From 70-18 sp041691815 (GTDB taxonomy: Bacteria; Pseudomonadota; Alphaproteobacteria; Acetobacterales; Acetobacteraceae): a stretch of DNA of 32,888 nucleotides. The notes below the pieces were generated by a model. It was not told where the DNA came from and searched no databases. It saw only the letters and a list, made by a program, of their open reading frames with translations. This document shows, piece by piece, positions 16,994 to 24,272 of the stretch (position 1 is the first letter of the stretch; the number at the start of each line of letters is the position of its first letter). Position numbers and translations under genes: made by a program. The stretch spans positions 1-32,888 of the forward strand of contig JBEPTZ010000045.1 in NCBI GenBank assembly GCA_041691815.1, given 5' to 3'.

Positions 16994-18322
16994 ATGTCCC
17001 CTCCGCTACAGCCCGTCGCCGGCGACGACACCCTGCCGAGCCACGCCGAGATCGTGGTGATCGGCGCCGGCATCATCGGCACCGCCGCCGCCTACTACCT
17101 CGCCAAAAAGGGCCACCAGGTCGCATTGCTGGAAAAGGGTGCGGTGGGCGCCGAACAATCCAGCCGCAACTGGGGCTGGTGCCGCCAGCAGAACCGCGAC
17201 GCCCGCGAGCTGCCGCTGGCCCAGCGCAGCCTCGAATTATGGGACGGATTGGCTGCCGAAACCGGCCAGGACCTCGGTTTTCGCCGCAGCGGCCTGGTCT
17301 ATGTGACTGACAATGCAGCCGATCTGGCGCAATGGGAGAAATGGGGCGCCTTCGCCCGCCAGCGCCAGGTGGATACCAGGATGCTCACCGCCGCCGAGGC
17401 CAACGCGCTGTCCAACGGCGCGCGCGGCGCCTGGATCGGCGGCATCCACTCGCCGACCGACGGCATCGCCGATCCCTCTCGCGCCACCCCGGCTTTGGCC
17501 GAAGCCGCACGCCGCCTGGGCGTGACGCTGCATCAGAACTGCGCGGCGCGCGGGCTGGAGACCACCGGCGGCGCGGTCTCCGCGGTGGTCACCGAACGGG
17601 GCAGCATCCGCACCTCCGTTGTGCTGTGCGCCGGCGGCGCCTGGGCGTCGATGTTTTGCCGTCGCCACGGCATCGATTTCCCGCAGGCCGGCATCCGCTC
17701 CACGGTGTTTCGCACCAACGCGCTGCAACCCATTGTCGAAGGCGGATTTTACAGTCCCGGCTTCTCGCTCGCCCGGCGGCTGGATGGCGGCTACACCGTC
17801 TCGATGCCGTCGGCGGCGCAGCTCGACATCACGCCGCAGGGCCTGCGTTACGCGCGCAAGTTCTGGCCCAGCTTCACCAAACGCTGGAAATCGCTGCATC
17901 TGCGGCTCGGCCGCTCATTCCTGGAAGGCCCCGAGGCGCTGGGCGGCTGGCGGCTGGACCAGCCCTCGCCGTTCGAGCGGACCCGCATCCTCAACCCCGC
18001 CCCCAACCTCTCGGCGATTGCCGCGACCCTGGCCAAAGTTCGCGCCACCTATCCGGCGCTGGCCGAAATTCAGGCAGCCCAGTCCTGGGCCGGCTGGATC
18101 GACATGACGCCGGATGCGGTGCCGGTGATCGGCCCGATCGCAGCCCTGCCCGGCCTGTATCTCGCCGCCGGCTTCAGCGGCCACGGCTTCGGCATCGGCC
18201 CGGCGGCCGGGCAGCTTGCCGCCGATCTGGTTGCCGGCGATCCTCCGGCGGTCGATCCGCAGCCGTTCCGCTACGCCAGGCTGGTGGACGGTTCGCCGAT
18301 CCAGCCGCCCGGCGCGTTCTGA
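16994..18322 (+). CDS. FAD-dependent amine/amino-acid oxidoreductase, DAO family (island B)
   Basis: This 442-residue paralogue of the island A oxidase has IVVIGAGIIGT at residues 20-30, AEQSSRNWGWCRQ with Cys63 in the same register, VLCAGGAWASMFCRRHGIDFPQ, and the C-terminal AAGFSGHGFGIGPAAG. It would oxidise an amine or amino acid to the imine, which hydrolyses to an oxo acid. The ATG at 16994 lies four bases after the acetyltransferase stop; a start at 16946 would overlap that gene. As the last gene of island B it may act on the demethylated product of the flavoenzyme (inference). It meets the next gene tail to tail with no spacer. Confidence 0.9.
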   Translation: MSPPLQPVAGDDTLPSHAEIVVIGAGIIGTAAAYYLAKKGHQVALLEKGAVGAEQSSRNWGWCRQQNRDARELPLAQRSLELWDGLAAETGQDLGFRRSGLVYVTDNAADLAQWEKWGAFARQRQVDTRMLTAAEANALSNGARGAWIGGIHSPTDGIADPSRATPALAEAARRLGVTLHQNCAARGLETTGGAVSAVVTERGSIRTSVVLCAGGAWASMFCRRHGIDFPQAGIRSTVFRTNALQPIVEGGFYSPGFSLARRLDGGYTVSMPSAAQLDITPQGLRYARKFWPSFTKRWKSLHLRLGRSFLEGPEALGGWRLDQPSPFERTRILNPAPNLSAIAATLAKVRATYPALAEIQAAQSWAGWIDMTPDAVPVIGPIAALPGLYLAAGFSGHGFGIGPAAGQLAADLVAGDPPAVDPQPFRYARLVDGSPIQPPGAF

Positions 18323-19282
18323 TCAGTAGCCACGCTCAGGTTGGTAGAGATGTTGAGGTGTTTCCCCACGCGCCAGCCCGACGATCACGCCCGCGACATA
18401 GCCGGCGCGGGCGCGGCGGGTGGCGAAGCCGGCGACGTGCGAGGTGACCAGGATGCGCGGATGCGTCCAGGCCGGCGCCTCCGGTGGCAGCGGCTCGGGA
18501 TCGAACACATCGAGCACGGCGCCGGCGAGATGGCCGCGATCGAGGGCTGCGATCAGGTCGTCGATCACCACCAGCGAGCCGCGCCCGGCATTGATGACGC
18601 CGGCGCCTTGCGGCAGCCAGGCGAGGCGTTCGGCCGAGAGCAGGCCGCAGGTGTCGGCGGTGTCTGGCAGCAGGCCGACCAGGATATCGGTTCGCGCCAT
18701 GAACCCGCGCAACGCCGCATCGCCGGCAACCACCTCGATGCCATCGATCGATTTCGCGGTACGCGCCCAGCCGCAGACCGGGAAACCAAGCCCGCGCAGC
18801 ATCCGGGCGGCGAGCGTGCCGATATTGCCCATGCCGAGGATGCCGACGCGCACCGTCTCGGCGGTGCGCTCGCCCTCCCACATGTCCCAGCGACGGGCAT
18901 CACGGGCGGCGAGCAGGCGGGGCAAGTCGCGCAGCAGGCCGAGGGCGGCGAAGCAGACATATTCCGCGACGCTCTGGGCGGTCTGGCCGCTGGCCATGCG
19001 CACGATCGGCAGATGGTGCGGCAGGGCGGGGTCGCAGGTGATGTGATCCACGCCGGCGCCGGAACTGAAGATCACCCGCAGGTTGGGGTAGCCGGCCAGC
19101 CGGCCCCGATCGGGTTCCCAGACCAGCGCGTAGGTGACCGCCTCCGGCCGCACCGTCGGGTCGTCCCACCAGCGGACTTCGAGGTCCGGCAGCAGGCTGG
19201 CGAAACCCTGCTGCCATTCCGGCAGGGCGGCGGCGCCGCCGGATTTCACCAGCAGCAGGTCTCGGCGGGCGGTCTCGGGCAT
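18323..19282 (-). CDS. D-isomer-specific 2-hydroxyacid dehydrogenase, GhrA-like (glyoxylate/hydroxypyruvate reductase type)
   Basis: This 319-residue NAD(P)H-dependent oxidoreductase reduces 2-oxo acids such as glyoxylate or hydroxypyruvate. The nucleotide-binding motif is GILGMGNIG (148-156), and the catalytic triad of the family is visible as Arg234 (NAGRGS), Glu263 (FDPEPLP) and His282 (TSHVAG). The ATG at 19282 is preferred because GAAGG lies five bases upstream; an in-frame TTG at 19297 would add five residues. It converges on the island B oxidase with zero spacer bases. It could use the oxo acid released by that oxidase, though the opposite orientation argues for separate control. Confidence 0.88.
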   Translation of the reverse strand: MPETARRDLLLVKSGGAAALPEWQQGFASLLPDLEVRWWDDPTVRPEAVTYALVWEPDRGRLAGYPNLRVIFSSGAGVDHITCDPALPHHLPIVRMASGQTAQSVAEYVCFAALGLLRDLPRLLAARDARRWDMWEGERTAETVRVGILGMGNIGTLAARMLRGLGFPVCGWARTAKSIDGIEVVAGDAALRGFMARTDILVGLLPDTADTCGLLSAERLAWLPQGAGVINAGRGSLVVIDDLIAALDRGHLAGAVLDVFDPEPLPPEAPAWTHPRILVTSHVAGFATRRARAGYVAGVIVGLARGETPQHLYQPERGY

Positions 19283-19455
19283 GGCGGCCTTCGGCAAGAT
19301 GGGGCGGCTGGCAGTCTAGCCCAGAAGGCCCATGCGAATCACCCTCCTGCCGCCACGCTGGTGCGGACGCTGGCGGCATGCGGCAGAATTCAACACAACC
19401 TGCGGCAACATCGGCGCCATGCCGCGTGCCGTCACGCATACCAGGGAGACCAGCC

Positions 19456-20175
19456 ATGAAGCTCACCGATTTCCGCGTTCTCACCTTCGACTGCTATGGC
19501 ACGCTGATCGACTGGGAGAGCGGCATCTACACCGCCCTGCAACTGCTGCTGGCCCGCAGCGGGCGCGGGCTGGGGCGCGAGGTGGCGCTGGAAGTGTTCG
19601 CCCGCCACGAGGCGGCGCAGGAGGCCGAGACGCCGAGCATGCTCTATTCCGAGTTGCTCGCCGTGGTGCATCGCCGGGTGGCGGCGGAATGGGGGACGTC
19701 GACCACGCCGGCGCAGGATGCCGCGTTCGGCGGCTCGGTGCCGGACTGGCCGGAATTCGCCGACAGCCAGGGCGCGCTGCAATACCTGAAGAAATACTAC
19801 AAGCTGGTGATCCTCTCGAATGTCGATCGCGCCAGCTTCGCCGGCAGCAACCGGCGGCTGGGGGTGGATTTCGATGCGGTCTACACCGCGGAGGATATCG
19901 GCAGCTACAAGCCGAACCCGGCGAATTTCCAGTATATGCTGGACCATCTTGGCGCACTGGGGTTTGGCCGCACCGATATTCTGCACACCGCGCAGAGTCT
20001 GTTTCACGACCACGGCCAGGCGCGCAAGTTCGGGTTGGCCGGCGCCTGGATCGACCGGCGGCACGACCTGCAGGGCTGGGGGGCGACGCCGCCGGCGCCG
20101 GACGCTGCCTATGATTTCCGTTTCACCAGCCTGGCGGCGATGATGGAGGCGCATCAGGACGCGCTGCGGGCATAG
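19456..20175 (+). CDS. HAD-superfamily hydrolase, haloacid dehalogenase type II-like
   Basis: This 239-residue protein starts FRVLTFDCYGTLIDWESG with nucleophile Asp12. It then has VILSNVDRASF (motif II), SYKPNPANFQYM (Lys of motif III) and HTAQSLFHDHGQARKFGLAGAWIDRR, a pattern typical of proteins annotated as type II haloacid dehalogenases. Many such proteins are general phosphatases, and dehalogenase activity is not shown by sequence alone. The ATG at 19456 has GGGAG seven bases upstream. It is divergent from the 2-hydroxyacid dehydrogenase gene, with 173 bases between them. A decayed region follows it. Confidence 0.88.
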   Translation: MKLTDFRVLTFDCYGTLIDWESGIYTALQLLLARSGRGLGREVALEVFARHEAAQEAETPSMLYSELLAVVHRRVAAEWGTSTTPAQDAAFGGSVPDWPEFADSQGALQYLKKYYKLVILSNVDRASFAGSNRRLGVDFDAVYTAEDIGSYKPNPANFQYMLDHLGALGFGRTDILHTAQSLFHDHGQARKFGLAGAWIDRRHDLQGWGATPPAPDAAYDFRFTSLAAMMEAHQDALRA

Positions 20176-20645
20176 GACTGTCCGGTGAGCGCGCCGCGCC
20201 GCCCGCTCTGCGGATAGCGCTTCTGCCTGCCCCAATGGCCGTGGCGGATCCCTGGCACGTCTGTCCAGCACCTCGCACACTGCCCTCGGTCGCTTGCCGA
20301 TGGGCGGCAATCGGGCTGGCAGATGGGGCGCCGCGCCAACCATCACGACCCTGATCGCGCCGGCTTCATTATCTGCAAGCGTCGAAGCGGTGACGCCCGA
20401 CGCCCAGGCTTCTCCGCGATCGGGCGGAAATCTACCTGAGCAGGTCCGCCACCCTGGCAGACACGCTCGGTGCCGAGGACGATGCCGTTGCCGCTACCCC
20501 GAGATCGGCCACGATCTGGCCGATGCAATCGTGCTGATCCCCGAGATTGGTCGTCTTGGGTCGAGGTCCACGGCACGTTGGCGCCGAGGCAGGCGTATGT
20601 CGGCCGGGAATAGCAAGAGTGCCGGGGTTGATGCCGAGCCCTGGA
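20176..20645. other. non-coding, possibly decayed sequence
   Basis: Short open frames exist on both strands, but none shows a recognisable domain, ribosome site or coding pattern like the neighbours. The stretch lies beside repeats and an insertion-sequence remnant, so it is probably gene debris. I could not identify the source. Confidence 0.5.
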
Positions 20646-20698
20646 GCGTGATCGTTGCAGGCGGAACCGCCGGAAACGTGAATCACGCGATCAAACAA
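20646..20698 (+). repeat. palindromic repeat, copy 1
   Basis: Outer arms GCGTGAT (20646-20652) and ATCACGC (20682-20688) enclose inner pairs CGTT/AACG and GGCGG-aa-CCGCC, giving a long hairpin. The right arm continues into the shared tail ATCACGCGATCAAACAA (20682-20698), which matches copies 2 and 3 at 15 of 17 bases. No gene is linked to it. Confidence 0.7.
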
Positions 20699-20702
20699 GG
20701 AG

Positions 20703-20746
20703 CTAGAGCGCGTTCGGTGATTCTGTCATCACCAGACACGCTCTAG
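20703..20746. repeat. 44-base imperfect palindrome, CTAGAGCG type
   Basis: CTAGAGCG (20703-20710) pairs with CGCTCTAG (20739-20746), and the inner GGTGAT (20716-20721) pairs with ATCACC (20728-20733) around a six-base loop. Two positions are mismatched over a 19-base arm. The right arm read on the minus strand, CTAGAGCGTGTC, recurs at 32834-32845, so this is a dispersed element. It could be a mobile-element end or a hairpin repeat. Confidence 0.65.
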
Positions 20747-20795
20747 CGCGATGTCCGATCGAACAGGGCCATCCGCTCAGAGTCTGACTCTGAAC

Positions 20796-21436
20796 TTATC
20801 TGCAACGAACGATCCTCCTGACGAGGAGCATGACGGAGGCGGCATATAGGAAGGCTGTTGCTGACGCGAGGGTTGCCTCGAACTCCTTGGCAAGCCCGCG
20901 GTTTCTGCCCAGCCATGCGAAGCAACGTTCGACCACCCAGCATCGCTTGTGGACTCAGAAGCCGACCTGCCAGGCTGGCTTGCGGACGATCTCGATGGCA
21001 ATCGAGGTAGCTTTTCTGACGTGCACACTGGCATAGGCGGCATCGGCAAAGGCGAGTTCAATAAAAGGGAAACTCCGGCGTGAGGTCTTGAGCAAAGGCA
21101 CGGCACCATCACGGTCTTGCACGGCGGCGGCATGAAGTTGCGCCACCAACAGCCGGCCATCGGTATCGACCATCGCATGGCGTTTGCGTCCGAGCACCTT
21201 CCTGCCGGCATCGTAGCCGCGCACACCGCCGGCCTCGGTCGTCTTGGCACTGTGACTGTCGATCACCGCCGCCGTCGGGCTTGCTTCGCGACCCGTCCGC
21301 TCCCGGTCCGGCATCACCAGATGGTGGTTGATGCTCTGCCAGACGCCCCCATCGCGCAGCATGCCGCGCCCGTCAAGTCACTGGCGACACGCACTCCTTC
21401 CCGCTTATCACCCCGGCAGGTGGCAATCGTCCACAT
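20796..21436 (-). pseudogene. IS5-family transposase remnant (internal deletion and in-frame stop)
   Basis: The start at 21436 reads MWTIATCRGDKREGVRVASDLT, resembling the IS5-group N-terminus MWT...REGLRYASDLT. Then about 60 residues of the helix-turn-helix region are missing, and the frame changes near 21365. From 21362 the DDE domain continues: WQSINHHLVM, AVIDSHSAKTTEAGG, RGYDAGRKVLGRKRHAMVDTDG, VQDRDGA, FADAAYA. A TGA at 20955-20957 interrupts VGF*VHKRCWVVERC, after which the conserved C-terminus (FAWLGRNRGLAKEFEATLAS, LYAASVMLLVRR) reads on to TAA at 20796-20798. The copy cannot make an intact transposase. Clear terminal inverted repeats were not found; CAGAGTC-t-GACTCTG at 20778-20792 just beyond the 3' end may be part of one. 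Confidence 0.85.
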
Positions 21437-21566
21437 GATGAAAATCCAATAGGCCTCGACAACCCATTGGAATCACATCACGCCGTGGTCATCCAACCCT
21501 CATTCCGTCAGCGTTCGCAGGCAGCCTCTGAGAGCGGCCGTCGAGAAAGTACATAACACCCTCTAG

Positions 21567-21698
21567 GCGTGATGACCGCAGGTGGAATCACACGAAAGTG
21601 TGATACCAGCCAGCGGACAGGCTAACTCTTCCGGCCTTTCCGCTGGTTGGTATCGCGCGCCGGATTGGCGGGTCGGTATGAATCACGCGACAAAACAA
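21567..21698 (+). repeat. palindromic repeat, copy 2 (composite)
   Basis: Two units sit in tandem. The first is GCGTGAT (21567-21573) to ATCACAC (21587-21593) with an inner ACC-gca-GGT hairpin. After GAAA, the second begins GTGTGAT (21598-21604) and ends ATCACGC (21682-21688), enclosing the large hairpin at 21602-21654. The tail ATCACGCGACAAAACAA (21682-21698) is identical to copy 3. ATCACAC-gaaa-GTGTGAT is itself a perfect tetraloop hairpin. Confidence 0.65.
21602..21654. repeat. 53-base inverted repeat
   Basis: GATACCAGCCAGCGGA (21602-21617) and TCCGCTGGTTGGTATC (21639-21654) pair at 15 of 16 positions, the other being a wobble, and the stem partly continues inward (AGGC with GGCC-like bases). 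There is no T-run next to it, so a terminator role is unlikely. It is nested inside repeat copy 2. Confidence 0.65.
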
Positions 21699-21714
21699 AG
21701 AGCAAATGCGATGT

Positions 21715-21738
21715 CTTCTTTTTGTGAACAAAAAGAAG
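21715..21738. repeat. 24-base perfect AT-rich palindrome
   Basis: CTTCTTTTTGT-ga-ACAAAAAGAAG has 11 matched bases on each side. Base composition is strikingly AT-rich against the surrounding GC-rich genome. Together with the following A-run and hairpin it forms the region downstream of the aminotransferase gene. Confidence 0.7.
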
Positions 21739-21739
21739 C

Positions 21740-21791
21740 AAAAAAACTTTTCATCCCCTGGAGTCCGGCACCAGCAACCGGACTCCAGGGG
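21740..21791 (-). terminator. intrinsic-terminator-like hairpin after the aminotransferase gene
   Basis: A perfect 14-base stem, CCCCTGGAGTCCGG with CCGGACTCCAGGGG (21755-21768 and 21778-21791), has a nine-base loop. On the minus strand seven T follow at 21746-21740, but eight bases after the stem, which is further than ideal. The position, 40 bases past the leftward aminotransferase stop, supports a terminator. Confidence 0.6.
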
Positions 21792-21831
21792 CGAAAACGT
21801 CGCGCCGACTATCAGCCAGCTACCACGGCCA

Positions 21832-22689
21832 TCAGGCCACGCGCTGGCTCTGCGCATAGGCCATGTAGAGTTCTGCCGCCCGCCGGCCCAACGGCCCCGG
21901 CTGCAGATCGCGGCCCTCATAATGGATCACCGGCTGCACCTTGCCGGCATTGCCGGTGGTGAAAATCTCGTCGGCACTCTCCAGTTCCGCCGGCCGCACC
22001 GTCCGCTCCTCCACCGCCACACCGGCCTCGCGCAGCAGCGTGATGGTGCGGTTGCGGGTGATCCCGGCCAGAAACGTGCCGTTCGGCACCGGCGTCACCA
22101 CCCGCCCGCCGATCCCCAGGAACACGTTGGAACTGCAGGTTTCCGCCACATTGCCCAGCGCATCCAGCACGATGCCGTTCTGGAACCCGCGCCCCAGCAT
22201 CTCCGCCACCCCGCGCGCCGAATTCGGATACAGGCAGGACGCCTTGGCATCGGTCGGCGCACTCTCCGGCGTCGGCCGGCGGATGCTGTGGCACAGCCCC
22301 AGCTTCAGCCCCGGCCCCTTCGGCATCGGCGACAGATAGATGCACAGCAGAAACTGGCAGCTCTCGGCATCCACCGAAATCGGTCCGGCGCCGCCCTTGG
22401 TGGCCCAGAACATCGGCCGCACATACAATTCGGCATCAGCCGGAAACCGCAGGATACCCTCGCGCATCAGCCCGAGAATCTGCGCCGGCGTCTGCGTCGG
22501 GCTCAACCCCAGCGCCCGCGCCGAGCGCACCGCCCGCGCCGCGTGCTGGTCCAGATCCGGCGCACAGCGTGCGAACGAGCGACCGCCATCAAAAATGATC
22601 GACCCCAGCCAGAAGGCATGGTCGCGCGGCCCCAGCACCGCCGGGTTGCCTTCCTGCCAGGCGCCGTTCCAATACGTCAGGGTATCCAT
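21832..22689 (-). CDS. class IV PLP-dependent aminotransferase (branched-chain/D-amino-acid type)
   Basis: This 285-residue fold-type IV aminotransferase starts YWNGAWQEGNPAVLGPRDHAFWLGSIIFDG. The likely PLP-binding lysine is Lys149 (TDAKASC), and the conserved GNVAETCSSNVFL stretch (Glu183) follows. The family moves amino groups between branched-chain or D-amino acids and oxo acids; the specific substrate cannot be fixed. The ATG at 22689 is chosen because GAGGG lies five bases upstream; an in-frame GTG at 22704 would add five residues. It is transcribed leftward, with a palindromic repeat upstream and a terminator-like hairpin downstream. Confidence 0.88.
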   Translation of the reverse strand: MDTLTYWNGAWQEGNPAVLGPRDHAFWLGSIIFDGGRSFARCAPDLDQHAARAVRSARALGLSPTQTPAQILGLMREGILRFPADAELYVRPMFWATKGGAGPISVDAESCQFLLCIYLSPMPKGPGLKLGLCHSIRRPTPESAPTDAKASCLYPNSARGVAEMLGRGFQNGIVLDALGNVAETCSSNVFLGIGGRVVTPVPNGTFLAGITRNRTITLLREAGVAVEERTVRPAELESADEIFTTGNAGKVQPVIHYEGRDLQPGPLGRRAAELYMAYAQSQRVA

Positions 22690-22715
22690 CACGTCCCTCG
22701 CCACAGCCTGTGAAA

Positions 22716-22753
22716 GCGTGATGCCCGAAGGCCTCGATCACGCGACAAAACAA
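22716..22753 (+). repeat. palindromic repeat, copy 3
   Basis: Outer arms GCGTGAT (22716-22722) and ATCACGC (22737-22743) enclose GCC-cgaa-GGC. The tail ATCACGCGACAAAACAA (22737-22753) is identical to copy 2. It lies between the lipoprotein stop and the aminotransferase start. Read leftward, the stem is followed by only TTTC, so termination after the lipoprotein gene would be weak at best. Confidence 0.7.
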
Positions 22754-22841
22754 AACCTGGAGCAACGCGGCCGCCGTGTCGGCGCCCACCCTGCTCCAGA
22801 CCCCCATATGAAACCCGGCGAGGGCCGGGCGCAACCCGGCC

Positions 22842-23411
22842 TCACCAGCGATGCCAGCGGTGCCAACGGCCAAACCCGAAGGTGACGCCGTAGCCGTATG
22901 GGTACGGCGCCGGATAATAGCCGTACGGATAGGCTGCGTAGCCGGGATACGCCGCCACCGGCGGCGGCTGGCGACGGACCGTATAGCCCTGGGCGACCAT
23001 GCACTGGGTATACCCGGTGTCGTACAGATATTGCAGTTGCCCGGCCGAGTACTGCGCCCGATTGGCGCCGACCGCGCTGCCCGCCAACAACCCGCCGGCC
23101 GCCCCCACCGCGGCACCGGCGCCAACATTGCCCGACAGCGACCCCAGCGCCGCCCCGGCCACCGCACCCACCGCGGTGCCAACTGCGGCACTGCCCACGG
23201 CATCGCTTGTCGCCTGGTCGGCGCCGGCGTTGTAGCCGATCTGCGACGCCGCATAGTCGCGGCACGACGCATCATGGGCGCGAAACTGGCCGAAATCCTC
23301 GCCCTCCTTCGGCAACGCCATCACCGTCGGCGCAGTCGGCGGCACGACTGCGCAACCCACCACCGCGAGCGGTGCCAGCACCGCCACCACGCGCATCACA
23401 GCCCTGGTCAT
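22842..23411 (-). CDS. glycine-zipper outer-membrane-type lipoprotein
   Basis: This 189-residue protein has a lipoprotein signal, APLAVVGC, with the lipid-modified Cys at 20. A central Gly/Ala-rich zipper (residues about 75-115, repeated GxxxG such as GTAVGAVAGAALGSLSG) could insert in a membrane. The C-terminus is rich in Tyr, Pro and Gly (PGYAAYPYGYYPAPYPYGYG) and ends in a short WHRWHRW repeat. Such glycine-zipper proteins are common in the alphaproteobacterial envelope; the exact role is unknown. GGAGG stands eight bases before the ATG at 23411. Confidence 0.85.
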   Translation of the reverse strand: MTRAVMRVVAVLAPLAVVGCAVVPPTAPTVMALPKEGEDFGQFRAHDASCRDYAASQIGYNAGADQATSDAVGSAAVGTAVGAVAGAALGSLSGNVGAGAAVGAAGGLLAGSAVGANRAQYSAGQLQYLYDTGYTQCMVAQGYTVRRQPPPVAAYPGYAAYPYGYYPAPYPYGYGVTFGFGRWHRWHRW

Positions 23412-23511
23412 GGTGCTCTCCTCCGGTCGATTCGGGTACCGATGGCACCATCTGATGCGCCGCCAACCTACCGCAACCTTGCGCCGGCCTTACAAACTGC
23501 CAAGCAGCGCA

Positions 23512-24240
23512 CTACGCCCGCACTGCGAACAGCCGGCCCCAGCCGGTCACCCGCGCCGGGTCCACCCCGGCCAGCGCCAGCGATTTCCACACCACGGTGG
23601 CGATCGAATCCAGCATCACCACCCCGGTCTCCGCCTCCAGTGCTGCCACCAGCGGCGCCGCGCGCAGATTGGTACAGACCACCGCGATCGCATCCGGCCG
23701 CGCCGCCGCCACCGCGCGGGTCATCGTCTCGAGCTGGTCCGCCGCCACCTCGGCGAAGGCGAAGTTGTCCTGCAATCCGCAATGCTGCTCGGCGTCGCAG
23801 GCCAGCCCCAGCGCGCGGTAATTGGCGATGATCCGCGCCTGCACATCGGCCAGGTACGGCGTGACCAGCCCCAGCGACCGCGCCCCCAGCCGCGTGATCA
23901 ATTCGTTCATCGCCAGAATCGAGGTGGTGGCACGGATCCCGGTCTCGACGGTGATCCGCGCACACAGGCTCGCATCGGTCTCGAAGCCCAGCCAGGAGGC
24001 CGAGGTGCCGTTCCAGGCGATGACATCCACCTTGGCATGCGCCAGCAGCCGCGCCGCCGCCAGGATCGGCTCCGCGTCGAACTGCCCCAGCGCGCCGGCC
24101 GACAGCGCGATCTCGGTGACCGGGAAGCGCGCGAAATGCGCCGATACCTCCGGCAGCCCGGCCAGCATCGCCGCGGTCACCGGCTCCAGCGTGGTGTTGG
24201 AACTGGGCGTCAGGAAGCCCAGCCGGATGCGCTTTGTCAT
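23512..24240 (-). CDS. arylmalonate decarboxylase/maleate isomerase family protein
   Basis: This 242-residue member of the Asp/Glu racemase-like superfamily starts LGFLTPSSNTTLEP, as in maleate isomerases. The first Cys position of isomerases is Gly here (AWNGTSASW, Gly78), matching the MGTS loop of arylmalonate decarboxylase. The second catalytic Cys is present (VVCTNL, Cys189), and the protein ends GWGRLF like the decarboxylase GYGRLF. The single-Cys arrangement argues against cis-trans isomerase or racemase chemistry and for a decarboxylase-like or undefined reaction. It lies 32 bases downstream of mutL on the same strand. The substrate is unknown. Confidence 0.82.
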   Translation of the reverse strand: MTKRIRLGFLTPSSNTTLEPVTAAMLAGLPEVSAHFARFPVTEIALSAGALGQFDAEPILAAARLLAHAKVDVIAWNGTSASWLGFETDASLCARITVETGIRATTSILAMNELITRLGARSLGLVTPYLADVQARIIANYRALGLACDAEQHCGLQDNFAFAEVAADQLETMTRAVAAARPDAIAVVCTNLRAAPLVAALEAETGVVMLDSIATVVWKSLALAGVDPARVTGWGRLFAVRA

Positions 24241-24272
24241 GCCGGCATCCTGCCATGCGGCCGGCGGCGCGG

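Noticed and set aside
20294..20746. 150-residue rightward frame in the gap after the hydrolase gene
   Set aside because: There is no ribosome site or domain, and it runs through two palindromic repeats; it is treated as non-coding.
20778..20792. CAGAGTC-t-GACTCTG as an IS5 terminal inverted repeat
   Set aside because: It is palindromic by itself, and no matching copy was found beyond 21436, so element ends cannot be defined.
20646..22753. CRISPR array
   Set aside because: The repeats are three widely spaced palindromes without regular spacers or cas genes.
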